Positions 20,617 to 29,583 of a stretch of DNA of 64,000 bases are shown piece after piece. The DNA lies in contig DASXZP010000032.1 of NCBI GenBank assembly GCA_036501825.1, forward strand, positions 1-64,000, written 5' to 3'. The notes under the pieces were generated by a model. It saw only the letters and a program-made list of their open reading frames with translations, searched no databases and was not told the DNA's origin. Made by a program: the position numbers and the translations under genes. Positions within the stretch are counted from its first letter, which is position 1. The number at the start of each line of letters is the position of its first letter. Origin of the DNA: JAFECT01 sp036501825 (GTDB lineage: Bacteria; Pseudomonadota; Alphaproteobacteria; Caulobacterales; Caulobacteraceae).

Positions 20617-21696
20617 TCAGGCGTGACGCTTGTGCCGTCCGCCGCCGTGGCTCGAACCGTGGTGCGCCGCCCGATGCACCCCGCGCCGCCGAGGCTCGCC
20701 CGAGACCTTGTCGGCCGCGGCGACCACCGGGATCGGGGTCAGGGCGGCCACGCGGCCGGACTCCCAGGCCTCGCCCTTCCACCGTGCATGGGTCGAGGCG
20801 GTGACGCAGGACGCGGTCTCCTTCAGGCCGTGCTCGGCGAGGCAGAAGACGTCTTCGTAGCGCGGGCCCGCGACAGCGAGACATTGGAAGAGGTTCAGCT
20901 TCGCCAGATTGTAGCACTGGCGCGTCTCCGGCTCGTACAGCACCGCGCGCACCGTCTGCGGATCGTCGGTGCGGCGCAGCACCGCCAGCGACGCCAGCAC
21001 CAGCGCGCGGGTGATCACCGGCGAGCCTTCGCGGCGCGTGAAATCGGGATCCGGCGCCTGGGACATGATCGCCATCGCCTTGCGCAATTCATCACCGTCC
21101 TGGGGCTTGGCGACAAAACGCGTGGCGGACAGCTTCTTCACCAGGGACAGGCGCGCAACGCGGTCGGAGTCGCGCACCTGCGACCACGAACTGTGCTGCA
21201 CGTCGTAGGCCGACTGCTTCACCTCGGCGCCGACCTGGGCGAGGTGACGGCCCTGTTCCTGAATACGCGCGACCACTAGGCCGGCGGCTTGCTCAGCGCC
21301 GGGGATCGAATAGACCGCCGACGGCTCATCCATCAGCCGCCGCGCGAGCGCATCGCTCTGAGCAGGATTGTCGGCGACCCGACGCAGGCCGGCGACGAAG
21401 TCGGCCTGCTGCAGCGCGACAATGGCGCCGTAGGCGATCTCGCCCTGTTCGAGTTGTTCCGGTTCATAGCCGGCGCCGGTCTTCAGCGCCGCGCGCACCT
21501 GGCCGCCGCTGCCGAAGTCGGCGCTCACAGCGCCCGCGTGCGAGACAAAGGTCTGCCAGGCTTCCGCATCCTCGACCACGTCGTGGGGCAGGCCGACCTG
21601 ATCGTCGATCGAACCCTCGACCGCGCCCGATACCCCAAAGGCGGCAAGGTACAGGACCGCGCCCACCCAGGCGGCGCGCACGAGACGGACGGACAT
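20617..21696 (-). CDS. Secreted/anchored protein of unknown function, 359 aa
   Basis: Not recognised as a named family. The N-terminus MSVRLVRAAWVGAVLYLAAFGVSGAVEG looks like a signal peptide or single anchor. The rest is mostly alpha-helical and soluble, with four Cys clustered near residues 260-300 (RQCYNLAKLNLFQCLAVAG, VFCLAEHG, ASCVTAS) that could form disulfides in the periplasm, and a basic His/Arg/Gly-rich C-terminus (HHGSSHGGGRHKRHA). The ATG at 21696 has GGGGAG upstream. It is divergent from the TPR gene and upstream of the curli genes in the same direction; co-function is possible but unproven. Confidence 0.7.
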   Translation of the reverse strand: MSVRLVRAAWVGAVLYLAAFGVSGAVEGSIDDQVGLPHDVVEDAEAWQTFVSHAGAVSADFGSGGQVRAALKTGAGYEPEQLEQGEIAYGAIVALQQADFVAGLRRVADNPAQSDALARRLMDEPSAVYSIPGAEQAAGLVVARIQEQGRHLAQVGAEVKQSAYDVQHSSWSQVRDSDRVARLSLVKKLSATRFVAKPQDGDELRKAMAIMSQAPDPDFTRREGSPVITRALVLASLAVLRRTDDPQTVRAVLYEPETRQCYNLAKLNLFQCLAVAGPRYEDVFCLAEHGLKETASCVTASTHARWKGEAWESGRVAALTPIPVVAAADKVSGEPRRRGVHRAAHHGSSHGGGRHKRHA

Positions 21697-21782
21697 GGCT
21701 CAACTCCCCACCTGAAACCCCGGGGAACAAAAGCTCAGCTTGATCAAGGCGCAAAAGCGATTCGCCCGACCCGCCAATCAAA

Positions 21783-21797
21783 TTAACGTGACGTTAA
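21783..21797. promoter_or_regulatory. CtrA-like box TTAA-N7-TTAA
   Basis: The sequence TTAACGT-G-ACGTTAA is a perfect 15-bp palindrome and at the same time an exact TTAA-N7-TTAA, the core of the binding site of the cell-cycle regulator CtrA in Caulobacterales. It sits about 85 bp left of the 359-aa gene's start and about 50 bp before the GTG start preferred for the TPR gene, so it could control either or both. Confidence 0.5.
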
Positions 21798-21844
21798 GCA
21801 TCGACGGCCGCCTGGGCCGGCCCGCGAGCGGCAGCCTTTGCGGA

Positions 21845-23755
21845 GTGCGCATAAGCGAACTAAAACCGGGGCTTGGCGCGGCGCTGGGGGCGACTGTGGC
21901 TGACCTGATCGACGAAATCATGGGTGAGGGCGGCGACGCCGAGGAAGCGGCGGCGCAAGCCGCGGCCGGCCTGTCACCGCCTGCTGCCGCCCTGACGCTG
22001 AATCCGCGGCGCAGGCGCACCAAGGGCGCGGACGCCGCCGACGCCTTCCTCGACGAAGAGCGCGTCGTCCTGAAAAAACAGGAGGCGATGCTCGATCTCC
22101 AGTACGAGCATCTGCGCGACGACGGGCTGCGTCTTCGCGTCCGCCGCTGGCGCGAGACGCTTCAGTTCGGGCTTCAGGTGTTTCTGGCCGTCGCCGCCAC
22201 GGTGGTGGGTCTTGTGCTGGCCGTGATGCTGAGTGACGCGGTGACCGCGCACTCGGTCGTGGTCGACGCCTTCAAGGCGCCGCCGGCGCTGGCCAGCCGC
22301 GGCGTGAGCGGCGAGGTGGTCGCCGAAGGCGTTCTGGACGCGCTGCGCACGATGCAGGACGCCACCCGCACGACGGTGAAGGGTCCGGACACGCACGGCG
22401 CGTGGGCGTCGGACATCAAGATCGAAGTGCCCGAGACCGGCGTATCGCTCGGCGAAATCGATCGGGTGCTCCACCAGCGCTTCGGCCACGACGTGCACAT
22501 CACCGGCGAGTTGGTGCAGACCGAAACCGGTGGTCTGGCGCTGACCGTGCGCGGCGATGCGATCCCGGCCGCAACCTTCGCCGGCGCCGCCGGCGAGCTC
22601 GGCAACCTCACCAAGCAGGCCGCGGAATATCTGTACGGCCGCTCACAACCGACGCAGTTTGCCACCTATCTGACCACCCAGGGCCGCAATGCCGACGCCA
22701 TCGCATTCCTCAAGGATGCGTTTCCCCGCGCGACCAAAGACGTCGACCGTACAAAGCTAGCCAACGCCTGGGGCAATGCCTACGCATCCCTCAACCAGAA
22801 TGCTTTGAGCGCAGACAAGTACCGCCTGTCCATGACCTTTGCGAAGCCGCAAACCAGCGATTGGTGGCGTGCGTGGGGCAACCTCATCGGCGCCAAGGCG
22901 CCGCTGGACGAGGAGACGGCATGGCGCGAAGGCCATGCGATGCTGCAGGCCGCGGCCGCGGCGCCGCAGCAACCGGACGTCCGATATCTCGTGAACGCCG
23001 CCTATGTCACCTGGGATTTTCCACTCGTTCTGGAATCGAATCTTGCCGACGCGAAGTTCAACAGCGGCGCCGGCGCCAGCACCAATCCGGACGGCGCCAC
23101 GATCGCCGACGCCTACGGTTGGCTGCACGACTACGCGAGCGCCATGCGTTACATGGCTCTGAGCGATCCCGCCGATCCGATTACCAAGCTCGAGCCCCTG
23201 ATGCTGGAGGCCGAGGCCGCGCTCGATCGCGGCGACGCCGCGACCGCGGCTTCGGCAATGGACGTCTTTTACAAGGCGTGGCTCGCCGACCCCAACGCCC
23301 AGTACACGTTCACCAGCGGTCCTTGCATCGCCGGCCTGGCGTTTGGCCTCAGCGGCCGTCTGCAGGACGCTGAAACCGCGTTCAAAGGCGTGCCGAACCA
23401 GTCGCTGTGCTACGCCGCCCACGGCGACGTGCTCGTGCAAGCCGGCGACGTGGCGGGGGCCCAGCACGTGTGGGCCGAAGGCTTGAAGTCGACCCCGGAC
23501 CTTCCGGCCGTCCCGTTTCACCGCGGCCTGTTTGAACTGCGCCAGGGCGACCTGAAAGACGCGGAAGCCGACTTCGCCTTGGCGGCGTACAAGGCGCCGC
23601 ATTGGGCCGAACCGCTGAAAGGCCTAGGCGACGTGCGCATGGCGCAGCGTCGCTGGCGCGACGCGCTGGCAAAATACGATGCGGCGCTGAAGTACGCGCC
23701 CGCATGGGCTGCGTTGCGGCAAGCACGCGCGGCGGCGGCGCAAAAGGCGCGCTGA
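21845..23755 (+). CDS. Membrane-anchored TPR protein
   Basis: A 636-aa protein of unknown specific role. With the GTG start at 21845 (VRISELKPGLG) it has a cytoplasmic N-terminal segment with basic and acidic patches, one transmembrane helix about residues 110-128 (FLAVAATVVGLVLAVMLS), and a long periplasmic part rich in helical repeats. The last third has clear tetratricopeptide units (DVLVQAGDVAGAQHVWAEGL, GLFELRQGDLKDAEADFALA, ALAKYDAALKYAPAWAALRQA). An in-frame ATG at 21740 would add 35 residues, but the CtrA-like box would then lie inside the gene, so the later start is favoured. Its stop abuts the topA stop with no gap. Confidence 0.75.
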   Translation: MRISELKPGLGAALGATVADLIDEIMGEGGDAEEAAAQAAAGLSPPAAALTLNPRRRRTKGADAADAFLDEERVVLKKQEAMLDLQYEHLRDDGLRLRVRRWRETLQFGLQVFLAVAATVVGLVLAVMLSDAVTAHSVVVDAFKAPPALASRGVSGEVVAEGVLDALRTMQDATRTTVKGPDTHGAWASDIKIEVPETGVSLGEIDRVLHQRFGHDVHITGELVQTETGGLALTVRGDAIPAATFAGAAGELGNLTKQAAEYLYGRSQPTQFATYLTTQGRNADAIAFLKDAFPRATKDVDRTKLANAWGNAYASLNQNALSADKYRLSMTFAKPQTSDWWRAWGNLIGAKAPLDEETAWREGHAMLQAAAAAPQQPDVRYLVNAAYVTWDFPLVLESNLADAKFNSGAGASTNPDGATIADAYGWLHDYASAMRYMALSDPADPITKLEPLMLEAEAALDRGDAATAASAMDVFYKAWLADPNAQYTFTSGPCIAGLAFGLSGRLQDAETAFKGVPNQSLCYAAHGDVLVQAGDVAGAQHVWAEGLKSTPDLPAVPFHRGLFELRQGDLKDAEADFALAAYKAPHWAEPLKGLGDVRMAQRRWRDALAKYDAALKYAPAWAALRQARAAAAQKAR

Positions 23756-26404
23756 TCAGCCCTTGGCGGCTTTCTTCGGCGCGGCTTTCTTGGCTGTTGT
23801 CTTCTTTGCGGCAGCCTTCTTCGCCGGCGCCTTTTTGGCCGGCGCTTTCTTGGCCGGCGACTTCTTCGCCGCCTTTTTGGCCGCCGACACCTTGCGCGTC
23901 TTGCCGCCGCCGCCCTTGGCCGCGCGTTCGGCGATCAGCTGCACGGCCTGGTCCATGGTCACCGTCTTGGGATCGGCGCCACGGGGTAGGGTGGCGTTGA
24001 CGTCGCCCGACTTCACATAGGGCCCGTATTTGCCCGAGAGGATGCGCACCGGCTCGCCCGACGTGGGGTGGGCGCCGAGGTCCGCCAGCACCGTCGCCTC
24101 GTTGCGGCGGCGTCCGCCGCCCGCGCGCTTTTCCGCGAGCAGAGTGACGGCGCGGTTCAGGCCGACGTCGAACACCTCTTCGATATCCTGCAGATTGGCG
24201 TAGGTGCCGGCGTGCAGAATGAACGGACCGTAGCGGCCGAGGCCCGCGGTGATCGGCTTGCCGTCTTCCGGGTGCATGCCGACTTCGCGCGGCAGCGCGA
24301 GCAATCGCAGTGCGCGCGCCAGATCCATTTCCGCCGGTTGCCAGCCCTTCGGCAGCGACGAACGCTTCGGCTTTTCGCCCGAGCCCAACTGCACATAAGG
24401 ACCGAAGCGGCCGATCTTCAGGCTGACGATTTCGCCGCTATCCGGATCGGTTCCCAGTTCGCGATCGCCGCCTTCGGCGCTCTCGCCATTGGCGCCGGGC
24501 GCCGCGACCTGACGCGTATAGCGGCACTCGGGATAGTTCGAGCAGCCGATGAAGGCGCCGAACTTGGACGTCTTCACGCCCAGACGTCCGTTCGCGCACG
24601 AGGGACAGGCGCGCGGGTCGGTCCCGTCGCCCTTGTCGGGGAACAGGTGCGGGGCGAGCGCTTCGGTGATGGCGTCCAGCACCTGGCTTACGCGCAGGTC
24701 GCCGATGTCGGTGATCGCCGCGTGGAAATCGGTCCAGAAATCGCGCAGCAGGACCTTCCAGTCGAGCTCGCCGGCGGATACCAGATCGAGGCGCTGTTCC
24801 AGGTCGGCGGTGAAATCGTATTCGACGTATTTGGAGAAGAACTCTTCCAGGAACGCGGTGACCAGACGCCCCTTGTCCTCTGGAATGAAGCGGTTCTTGT
24901 CCATGCGCACATAGGCGCGGTCGCGCAGCACGCCCAGGATCGAGGCGTAGGTCGAGGGACGGCCGATGCCGAGCTCTTCCAGCTTCTTCACCAGGGTCGC
25001 TTCGGAATAGCGCGGCGGCGGTTCGGTGAAGTGCTGGTCCGCGCGCGCGGCCGAGACCTTGCCCTGCGCGCCTTCGTTGATCGCGGGCAGGCGGGCGCCG
25101 TCTTCGTCGTCAGCCGTGTCGTCGCGGCCCTCTTCGTAGACCGCGAGATAGCCGTCGAACAGCACGACCTGGCCGTTGGCGCGCAGACCGGTGCGGCCGT
25201 CGGCGGTTTCGATGTCGACGGTGGTCTTCTCGACGCGCGCGGATTCCATCTGCGACGCCGTAGTGCGCTTCCAGATCAGTTCGTAGAGCCGCTGCTGATC
25301 GCCTTCGAGGCGCAAGGAGTCCGGATGCCGCGCCAGGCTGGTCGGACGAATGCACTCGTGCGCTTCCTGAGCGTTCTTCGCCTTGGTCTTGTAGATGCGC
25401 GCGCTCTCGGGAACGTAGGCGGGCCCGAAACGCTGGGCGATCACCTTGCGCGCCTCGTCGAGGGCTTCCGGCGCCGACTGCAGACCGTCGGTCCGCATGT
25501 AGGTGATCAGGCCGACGGTATCGCCGCCGATGTCGACGCCTTCGTACAGGCGCTGCGCGGTCTGCATGGTGCGCGTGGCGGAGAAGCCGAGCTTGCGCGA
25601 CGCCTCCTGCTGCAGGGTCGAGGTCATGAACGGAGGCGGCGGCGAACGGCGGCCGGGCTTCTTCTCGACGGCGGTGACGGTGAAGGCGCCGGTCTCGACC
25701 GCGCGTTTGGCGGCGTTGGCGGTGGTTTCGTTCGGGAGGTCGAACTTGCCGAGCTTCTTGCCCTCGTGCTTGACCAGACGCGCGAGGAAGGCCGGCGAGT
25801 TGGCCGTCATGTCCGCTTCGACGGTCCAGTACTCCTGGGTGCGGAACGCCTCGATCTCGACTTCGCGATCGACGACCAGGCGCAGCGCCACCGACTGCAC
25901 GCGGCCGGCCGAGCGCGCGCCCGGCAGCTTGCGCCACAGCACCGGCGACAGGTTGAAGCCCACCAGATAGTCGAGCGCGCGGCGCGCCAGATAGGCGTCG
26001 ACCAGCTCCATATCGATCTGGCGCGGCGCCGCCATGGCGGCGGCGACAGCGGACTTGGTGATGGCGTTGAAGGTGACGCGCTGGACCTCGGCGTCCTTAA
26101 TCGCCTTCTTCCGCTGCAGCACCTCGAGCACGTGCCAGCTGATCGCCTCGCCCTCGCGGTCCGGGTCGGTGGCCAGGATCAGGCGGCCGGCGCCTTTCAT
26201 GGCCTCGGCGATCTCGGACAGGCGCTTGGAGGACTTGGGATCGACCTCCCAGTCCATGGCGAAGTCCTGGTCCGGGCGCACGGACCCGTCCTTGGAGGGC
26301 AGGTCCCGGACGTGTCCGTAAGACGCCAACACCTTATAGCCCGGGCCGAGATACTTGTTGATAGTCTTAGCCTTGGCCGGGCTTTCTACGACAACGACGT
26401 CCAT
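23756..26404 (-). CDS. topA: DNA topoisomerase I
   Basis: Type IA topoisomerase that relaxes negative supercoils. The 882-aa protein has the Toprim domain (VVVESPAKAKTINKYLG, LILATDPDREGEAISWHV), the active-site Tyr in GLITYMRTDG, the DNA-binding arch, and C-terminal zinc-finger/TopA-C repeats (ACPSCANGRLGVKTSKFGAFIGC). The final 45 residues are a Lys/Ala/Pro tail made of AKKAPAKK-type repeats, resembling histone H1 and common in alpha- and actinobacterial TopA. Usual dprA-topA linkage is interrupted here by three small genes. The stop codon directly abuts that of the convergent TPR gene. Confidence 0.97.
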   Translation of the reverse strand: MDVVVVESPAKAKTINKYLGPGYKVLASYGHVRDLPSKDGSVRPDQDFAMDWEVDPKSSKRLSEIAEAMKGAGRLILATDPDREGEAISWHVLEVLQRKKAIKDAEVQRVTFNAITKSAVAAAMAAPRQIDMELVDAYLARRALDYLVGFNLSPVLWRKLPGARSAGRVQSVALRLVVDREVEIEAFRTQEYWTVEADMTANSPAFLARLVKHEGKKLGKFDLPNETTANAAKRAVETGAFTVTAVEKKPGRRSPPPPFMTSTLQQEASRKLGFSATRTMQTAQRLYEGVDIGGDTVGLITYMRTDGLQSAPEALDEARKVIAQRFGPAYVPESARIYKTKAKNAQEAHECIRPTSLARHPDSLRLEGDQQRLYELIWKRTTASQMESARVEKTTVDIETADGRTGLRANGQVVLFDGYLAVYEEGRDDTADDEDGARLPAINEGAQGKVSAARADQHFTEPPPRYSEATLVKKLEELGIGRPSTYASILGVLRDRAYVRMDKNRFIPEDKGRLVTAFLEEFFSKYVEYDFTADLEQRLDLVSAGELDWKVLLRDFWTDFHAAITDIGDLRVSQVLDAITEALAPHLFPDKGDGTDPRACPSCANGRLGVKTSKFGAFIGCSNYPECRYTRQVAAPGANGESAEGGDRELGTDPDSGEIVSLKIGRFGPYVQLGSGEKPKRSSLPKGWQPAEMDLARALRLLALPREVGMHPEDGKPITAGLGRYGPFILHAGTYANLQDIEEVFDVGLNRAVTLLAEKRAGGGRRRNEATVLADLGAHPTSGEPVRILSGKYGPYVKSGDVNATLPRGADPKTVTMDQAVQLIAERAAKGGGGKTRKVSAAKKAAKKSPAKKAPAKKAPAKKAAAKKTTAKKAAPKKAAKG

Positions 26405-26594
26405 GCGGGGCGGGATCTCGGACCTGGGGAAAACGGGGCGCGAAAGTGGGGGCGAGGCCCCGGCCTGTCAACGTGGCCTTTGCCCGAACCGGGTTTGCGG
26501 CGGCGTTTCCCCCCTTAGGGGGGAAGAAAATTCGCCGGGGCGCCGGGGCGCCGGGGCGACTGACGGGGCGAGCCGGGGCTGTTAGCTTGGAGCC

Positions 26595-26906
26595 ATGTGT
26601 GTTCGGGTTTCGCTCCTGGCCGCTGTCGGACTGACCGCAGCCCTTGGCGCCTGCGCCGGCGAGACGGCGCTGTCGACCGACCGGGTTCGGGATTCCAGGA
26701 CCGCGATCAGGATTGGTCAGGCGGCGTGCAAAGAACTCGAGGTCGGCCAAACGGCGCGCAATACGATCTGGTACGCGAGCCTGAAGGGCGGCTCCTGGGA
26801 CGTCTGGTCCTCCGACGGCCACGAGCACCAGGAAACTCTTGAGGTTTTCGTCCGCGCGTCGGACGGGGTCGCCGGCAAGTGCGACGGGGTGATTGTCGTC
26901 CCGTGA
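26595..26906 (+). CDS. Small putative lipoprotein
   Basis: A 103-aa protein with a lipoprotein-type signal (MCVRVSLLAAVGLTAALGAC, lipobox ALGAC, Cys about residue 20). The mature part is about 80 residues with two more Cys (QAACKELE and GKCDGVIVV) and a Trp-rich stretch (TIWYASLKGGSWDVWSSDGH), suggesting a small disulfide-bonded periplasmic domain. No family recognised. A GGAG precedes the ATG. It lies opposite in direction to its neighbours, between topA and a small membrane protein. Confidence 0.6.
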   Translation: MCVRVSLLAAVGLTAALGACAGETALSTDRVRDSRTAIRIGQAACKELEVGQTARNTIWYASLKGGSWDVWSSDGHEHQETLEVFVRASDGVAGKCDGVIVVP

Positions 26907-26916
26907 GGCCGCAGGC

Positions 26917-27144
26917 CTATTCCCGCAGGTAGAGCGAGCGGATCGCCTGATAGATCGTCCTCGCGCCGATATAGAATGAGCAGACGACGAACAGGATGAT
27001 GGCGGCGATGCTGAGGAACCCGACGGTCTGGCCGGTGTAGTCGCGCAGGGTTTCGGGCTCGATCGCCATGGCGACCAGCATGATGACGGCGATGGCGACC
27101 ACATAGGCGGCCGCGATCATGTTCAGGACCTGGGGCCATTTCAT
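26917..27144 (-). CDS. Small two-helix membrane protein
   Basis: A 75-aa protein starting MKWPQVLNMIAAAYVVAI behind a GAAGGA Shine-Dalgarno. Two hydrophobic helices (about residues 8-27 and 41-60) make it an inner-membrane protein; the rest is a short loop and a basic C-terminus (ARTIYQAIRSLYLRE). An upstream in-frame start would add 20 polar residues without support. Function unknown. It lies between the DUF938 gene and topA in the same direction. Confidence 0.6.
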   Translation of the reverse strand: MKWPQVLNMIAAAYVVAIAVIMLVAMAIEPETLRDYTGQTVGFLSIAAIILFVVCSFYIGARTIYQAIRSLYLRE

Positions 27145-27211
27145 CGCGCGTGTCCTTCGAGAATCGGACTTTAGCGCGTTCGGCCTCGCGCCGTCAGGCT
27201 CCAACGGGGGG

Positions 27212-27829
27212 TTAAATCTTATGGAAAATCAGCGAGAGGTTGTTGGCCGGCATGGCGATGCGCTCGCTGAACTCGAGGCCGTGCTGTGCGGCGAGGGCTT
27301 GCACGTCTTCGCGACGGCGCAGGCCCCAGGCGGGATTGCGATGCTTCAGGCTTTCGTCGAACGCCAGGTTGGACGCCGCCGTCTCTACATCGGCTTCGAT
27401 GTACGGACCGTAGAGATAGAGCACGCCGCCGCGCGGAAGGATGCGTCCGGCGCCGGCCATCAAGCCCTCGGTCGCGCGCCACGGCGAGATGTGGATCATG
27501 TTGACGTTCACGACCGCGTCGGCGCGGTCGACCGGCCAGGTGTCCGGCTCGGCGGCGTCGAGCTGCATCGGCGCTCGCAGGTTCGGCAGCTTCGCGTGAT
27601 CGCGCCAGGCCGCGATGCTGACGAGCGCCTCTGGATCCGGGTCGGTGGGCAGCCAGCTCAAGTGGGGCAGGGCGGCTGCGCTGTAGACGGCGTGCTCGCC
27701 GGCGCCGGCGGCGATCTCGAGCACAAGGCCGCTCGCCGGCAGCTGCGAGCGCAGCACCTCCAGGATCGGGTCGCGATTGCGCGCGGTCGACGGTGAGACG
27801 CGTGCGCCGGGTGGAACGTCAGCGCTCAT
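27212..27829 (-). CDS. DUF938 SAM-dependent methyltransferase-like protein
   Basis: A 205-aa class I methyltransferase fold protein of the DUF938 family. It has the family's N-terminal SPSTARNRDPILEVL, the SAM-binding motif I LVLEIAAGAGEHAVYSA, the acidic LPTDPDPEAL, and VNVNMIHISPW followed by LPRGGVLYLYGPYIE. Substrate is unknown for the family. The ATG at 27829 overlaps the dprA stop (ATGA), so it is translated as part of plsY-dprA-DUF938. Confidence 0.85.
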   Translation of the reverse strand: MSADVPPGARVSPSTARNRDPILEVLRSQLPASGLVLEIAAGAGEHAVYSAAALPHLSWLPTDPDPEALVSIAAWRDHAKLPNLRAPMQLDAAEPDTWPVDRADAVVNVNMIHISPWRATEGLMAGAGRILPRGGVLYLYGPYIEADVETAASNLAFDESLKHRNPAWGLRRREDVQALAAQHGLEFSERIAMPANNLSLIFHKI

Positions 27830-28896
27830 GCCGCGCACACCAGGCCGCCGTCGAGCAGTTCGGCTTCGCCCATCAGCGCGAGTTCGACCAGGGCCGCAGC
27901 CACGGCGGCCGCGCCGGCGCCGGTGGCGCGCACCAGTTCGTCGCGCGGGGTCGGCGTGGGCGACAGCAGGCGCTTGATCTCGGCGCGCAGGGCGTCGGTC
28001 TCGCCGTCGGGCGGCAGGGCGTCGTATCGCGTCGACGGATCGCGCACGAACCGCGCCGCGGGCGTCAGCGAGCGCAGCACGTCGTCGGCGCCCTCGCACA
28101 GGATCGCGCCCTGGCGCAGCAGGTCGTTGGAGCCCTTGCAGCGGGGATCGATCGGGGAGCCGGGCACGGCGAATACGTCGCGTCCCTGTTCACCCGCGAG
28201 TCGCGCGGTGATCAGCGACCCCGACCGCATCTCCGCCTCGACCACCACCACGCCGAGCGAAAGGCCTGAGATGATGCGGTTGCGGCGGGGAAAGTCGCGC
28301 GCCTGGGCCCGCGCGCCTATCGGGCTCTCCGAGACCAGGCAGCCGCGCTCGGCGATGCGGTGGTACAGGTCCGCGTGTTCGGGCGGATAGATGTCGTCCA
28401 CGCCGCCGCCCAGCACCGCGACCGTGCCGGTCGCCAAGGCGCCCTCGTGGGCGTTGCCGTCGACGCCGCGCGCCAGACCCGACACGACGGCATAGCCCGC
28501 CTGACCGAGCTCGTTCGCCAGCCCGCGCGCGAACCGTTGCGCCGCGGCCGACGCCGTGCGTGCGCCGACGATGGCGACGGCTTCGGGGCGGCAGGTTGCA
28601 ATATCGCCGAGCGTCCACAGCACCGGCGGCGCCGGATCGAGCGCGGCGAGCAACAGGGGAAAGTCATCGTCGCCGAACACGTGCAGCCGTGCGCTAATGG
28701 AGTGGCCCGCCTCGATCTCGCGTTCGACCTCGGCGCGGTTGGGAAGCCGCGCGCCGGCGCGTTCGGGCAGGCGCTCGACCGCCTCCATCGCCGAGCCGTG
28801 CAGCGCAAGCAGCTCGCGGAACGCGACCGCACCCACGCGTTCGGCGCGCGCGAGGCGCAGACGTTCAAAGCGTTCCTGATCGCTGAGCCCGCCCAC
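27826..28896 (-). CDS. dprA: DNA-processing protein DprA (Smf)
   Basis: Binds incoming single-stranded DNA and loads RecA in natural transformation; widely kept in non-competent bacteria. The 356-aa protein has a short N-terminal SAM-like domain, the Rossmann core (VAIVGARTASAAAQRFARGLA, VVSGLARGVDGNAHEGAL, GGGVDDIYPPEHADLY, SESPIGARAQARDFPRRNRIISGLS, VFAVPGSP) and the C-terminal winged-helix DprA_WH domain. GTG start at 28896, three bases after the plsY stop. It is part of the conserved plsY-dprA block. Confidence 0.95.
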   Translation of the reverse strand: MGGLSDQERFERLRLARAERVGAVAFRELLALHGSAMEAVERLPERAGARLPNRAEVEREIEAGHSISARLHVFGDDDFPLLLAALDPAPPVLWTLGDIATCRPEAVAIVGARTASAAAQRFARGLANELGQAGYAVVSGLARGVDGNAHEGALATGTVAVLGGGVDDIYPPEHADLYHRIAERGCLVSESPIGARAQARDFPRRNRIISGLSLGVVVVEAEMRSGSLITARLAGEQGRDVFAVPGSPIDPRCKGSNDLLRQGAILCEGADDVLRSLTPAARFVRDPSTRYDALPPDGETDALRAEIKRLLSPTPTPRDELVRATGAGAAAVAAALVELALMGEAELLDGGLVCAA

Positions 28897-28899
28897 GCG

Positions 28900-29571
28900 T
28901 CAGACGCTCTCCGGCGCTTTCGCCTTACCGGCGCCGATCTTCGGCTCCTGGCCGGTGAGCAGGCGCGCGATGTTGGCGTGGTGACGGATGAAGATGAGCA
29001 CCGCCATGAAGGCCGCCATCCACAGGAACGGATAGGCGCCGTCGCTCGCCAGCGCCAGGAAGGGCGCAAAGGCCGCCGCGGTCAGGGCCGCGAGCGAGGA
29101 GATGCGGAACAGGGCCGCCATGGCGATCCAGGTCAGGGCGGCGAGCACGCCCGCGGGCCAGTGCGCCACCAGCAGGACGCCGAAAAAGGTCGCTACGCCC
29201 TTGCCGCCCTTGAACCCGAGCCACACCGGAAACAGGTGTCCGAGGAACGCCGCGCCGCCGGCCACCGCAGAGATCAGATCGTCGTGCGTCGCGAACCGCG
29301 CGATCAGCAGCGCCGCCATGCCCTTGCCGCCGTCCCCCAGCAGCGTGATCAGCGCCAGGTCCTTGCGCCCGGTGCGCAGCACGTTGGTCGCGCCGATGTT
29401 GCCGGAGCCGACCTTGCGGATGTCGCCCAGGCCGCCGAGCTTCGCGGCGATCACGCCGAATGGGATTGAGCCGAGGAGATAGCCTCCGACGGCGGCGATC
29501 AGGATGGGTAGAAAGGCTTTGAAATCCAACAAACGCTCCCGGCGCGGCGGCGCTGAGAAGTTATCGATCAT
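28900..29571 (-). CDS. plsY: Glycerol-3-phosphate acyltransferase PlsY
   Basis: Inner-membrane enzyme using acyl-phosphate to acylate glycerol-3-phosphate, the first step of phospholipid synthesis. The 223-aa protein has about five transmembrane helices and the three PlsY loops: YLLGSIPFGVI, RKVGSGNIGATNVLRTG, GDGGKGMAALL and FKGGKGVATFFGVLL. The ATG at 29571 gives about 15 extra polar residues; a downstream TTG (LDFKAFLPILI) could be the true start. Followed three bases later by dprA. Confidence 0.94.
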   Translation of the reverse strand: MIDNFSAPPRRERLLDFKAFLPILIAAVGGYLLGSIPFGVIAAKLGGLGDIRKVGSGNIGATNVLRTGRKDLALITLLGDGGKGMAALLIARFATHDDLISAVAGGAAFLGHLFPVWLGFKGGKGVATFFGVLLVAHWPAGVLAALTWIAMAALFRISSLAALTAAAFAPFLALASDGAYPFLWMAAFMAVLIFIRHHANIARLLTGQEPKIGAGKAKAPESV

Positions 29572-29583
29572 GCGGCCGATCGC

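Noticed and set aside
21740..21844. N-terminal extension of the TPR protein from ATG 21740
   Set aside because: The 35 added residues look non-conserved and would place the CtrA-like palindrome inside the coding region; GTG 21845 is preferred, though not proven.
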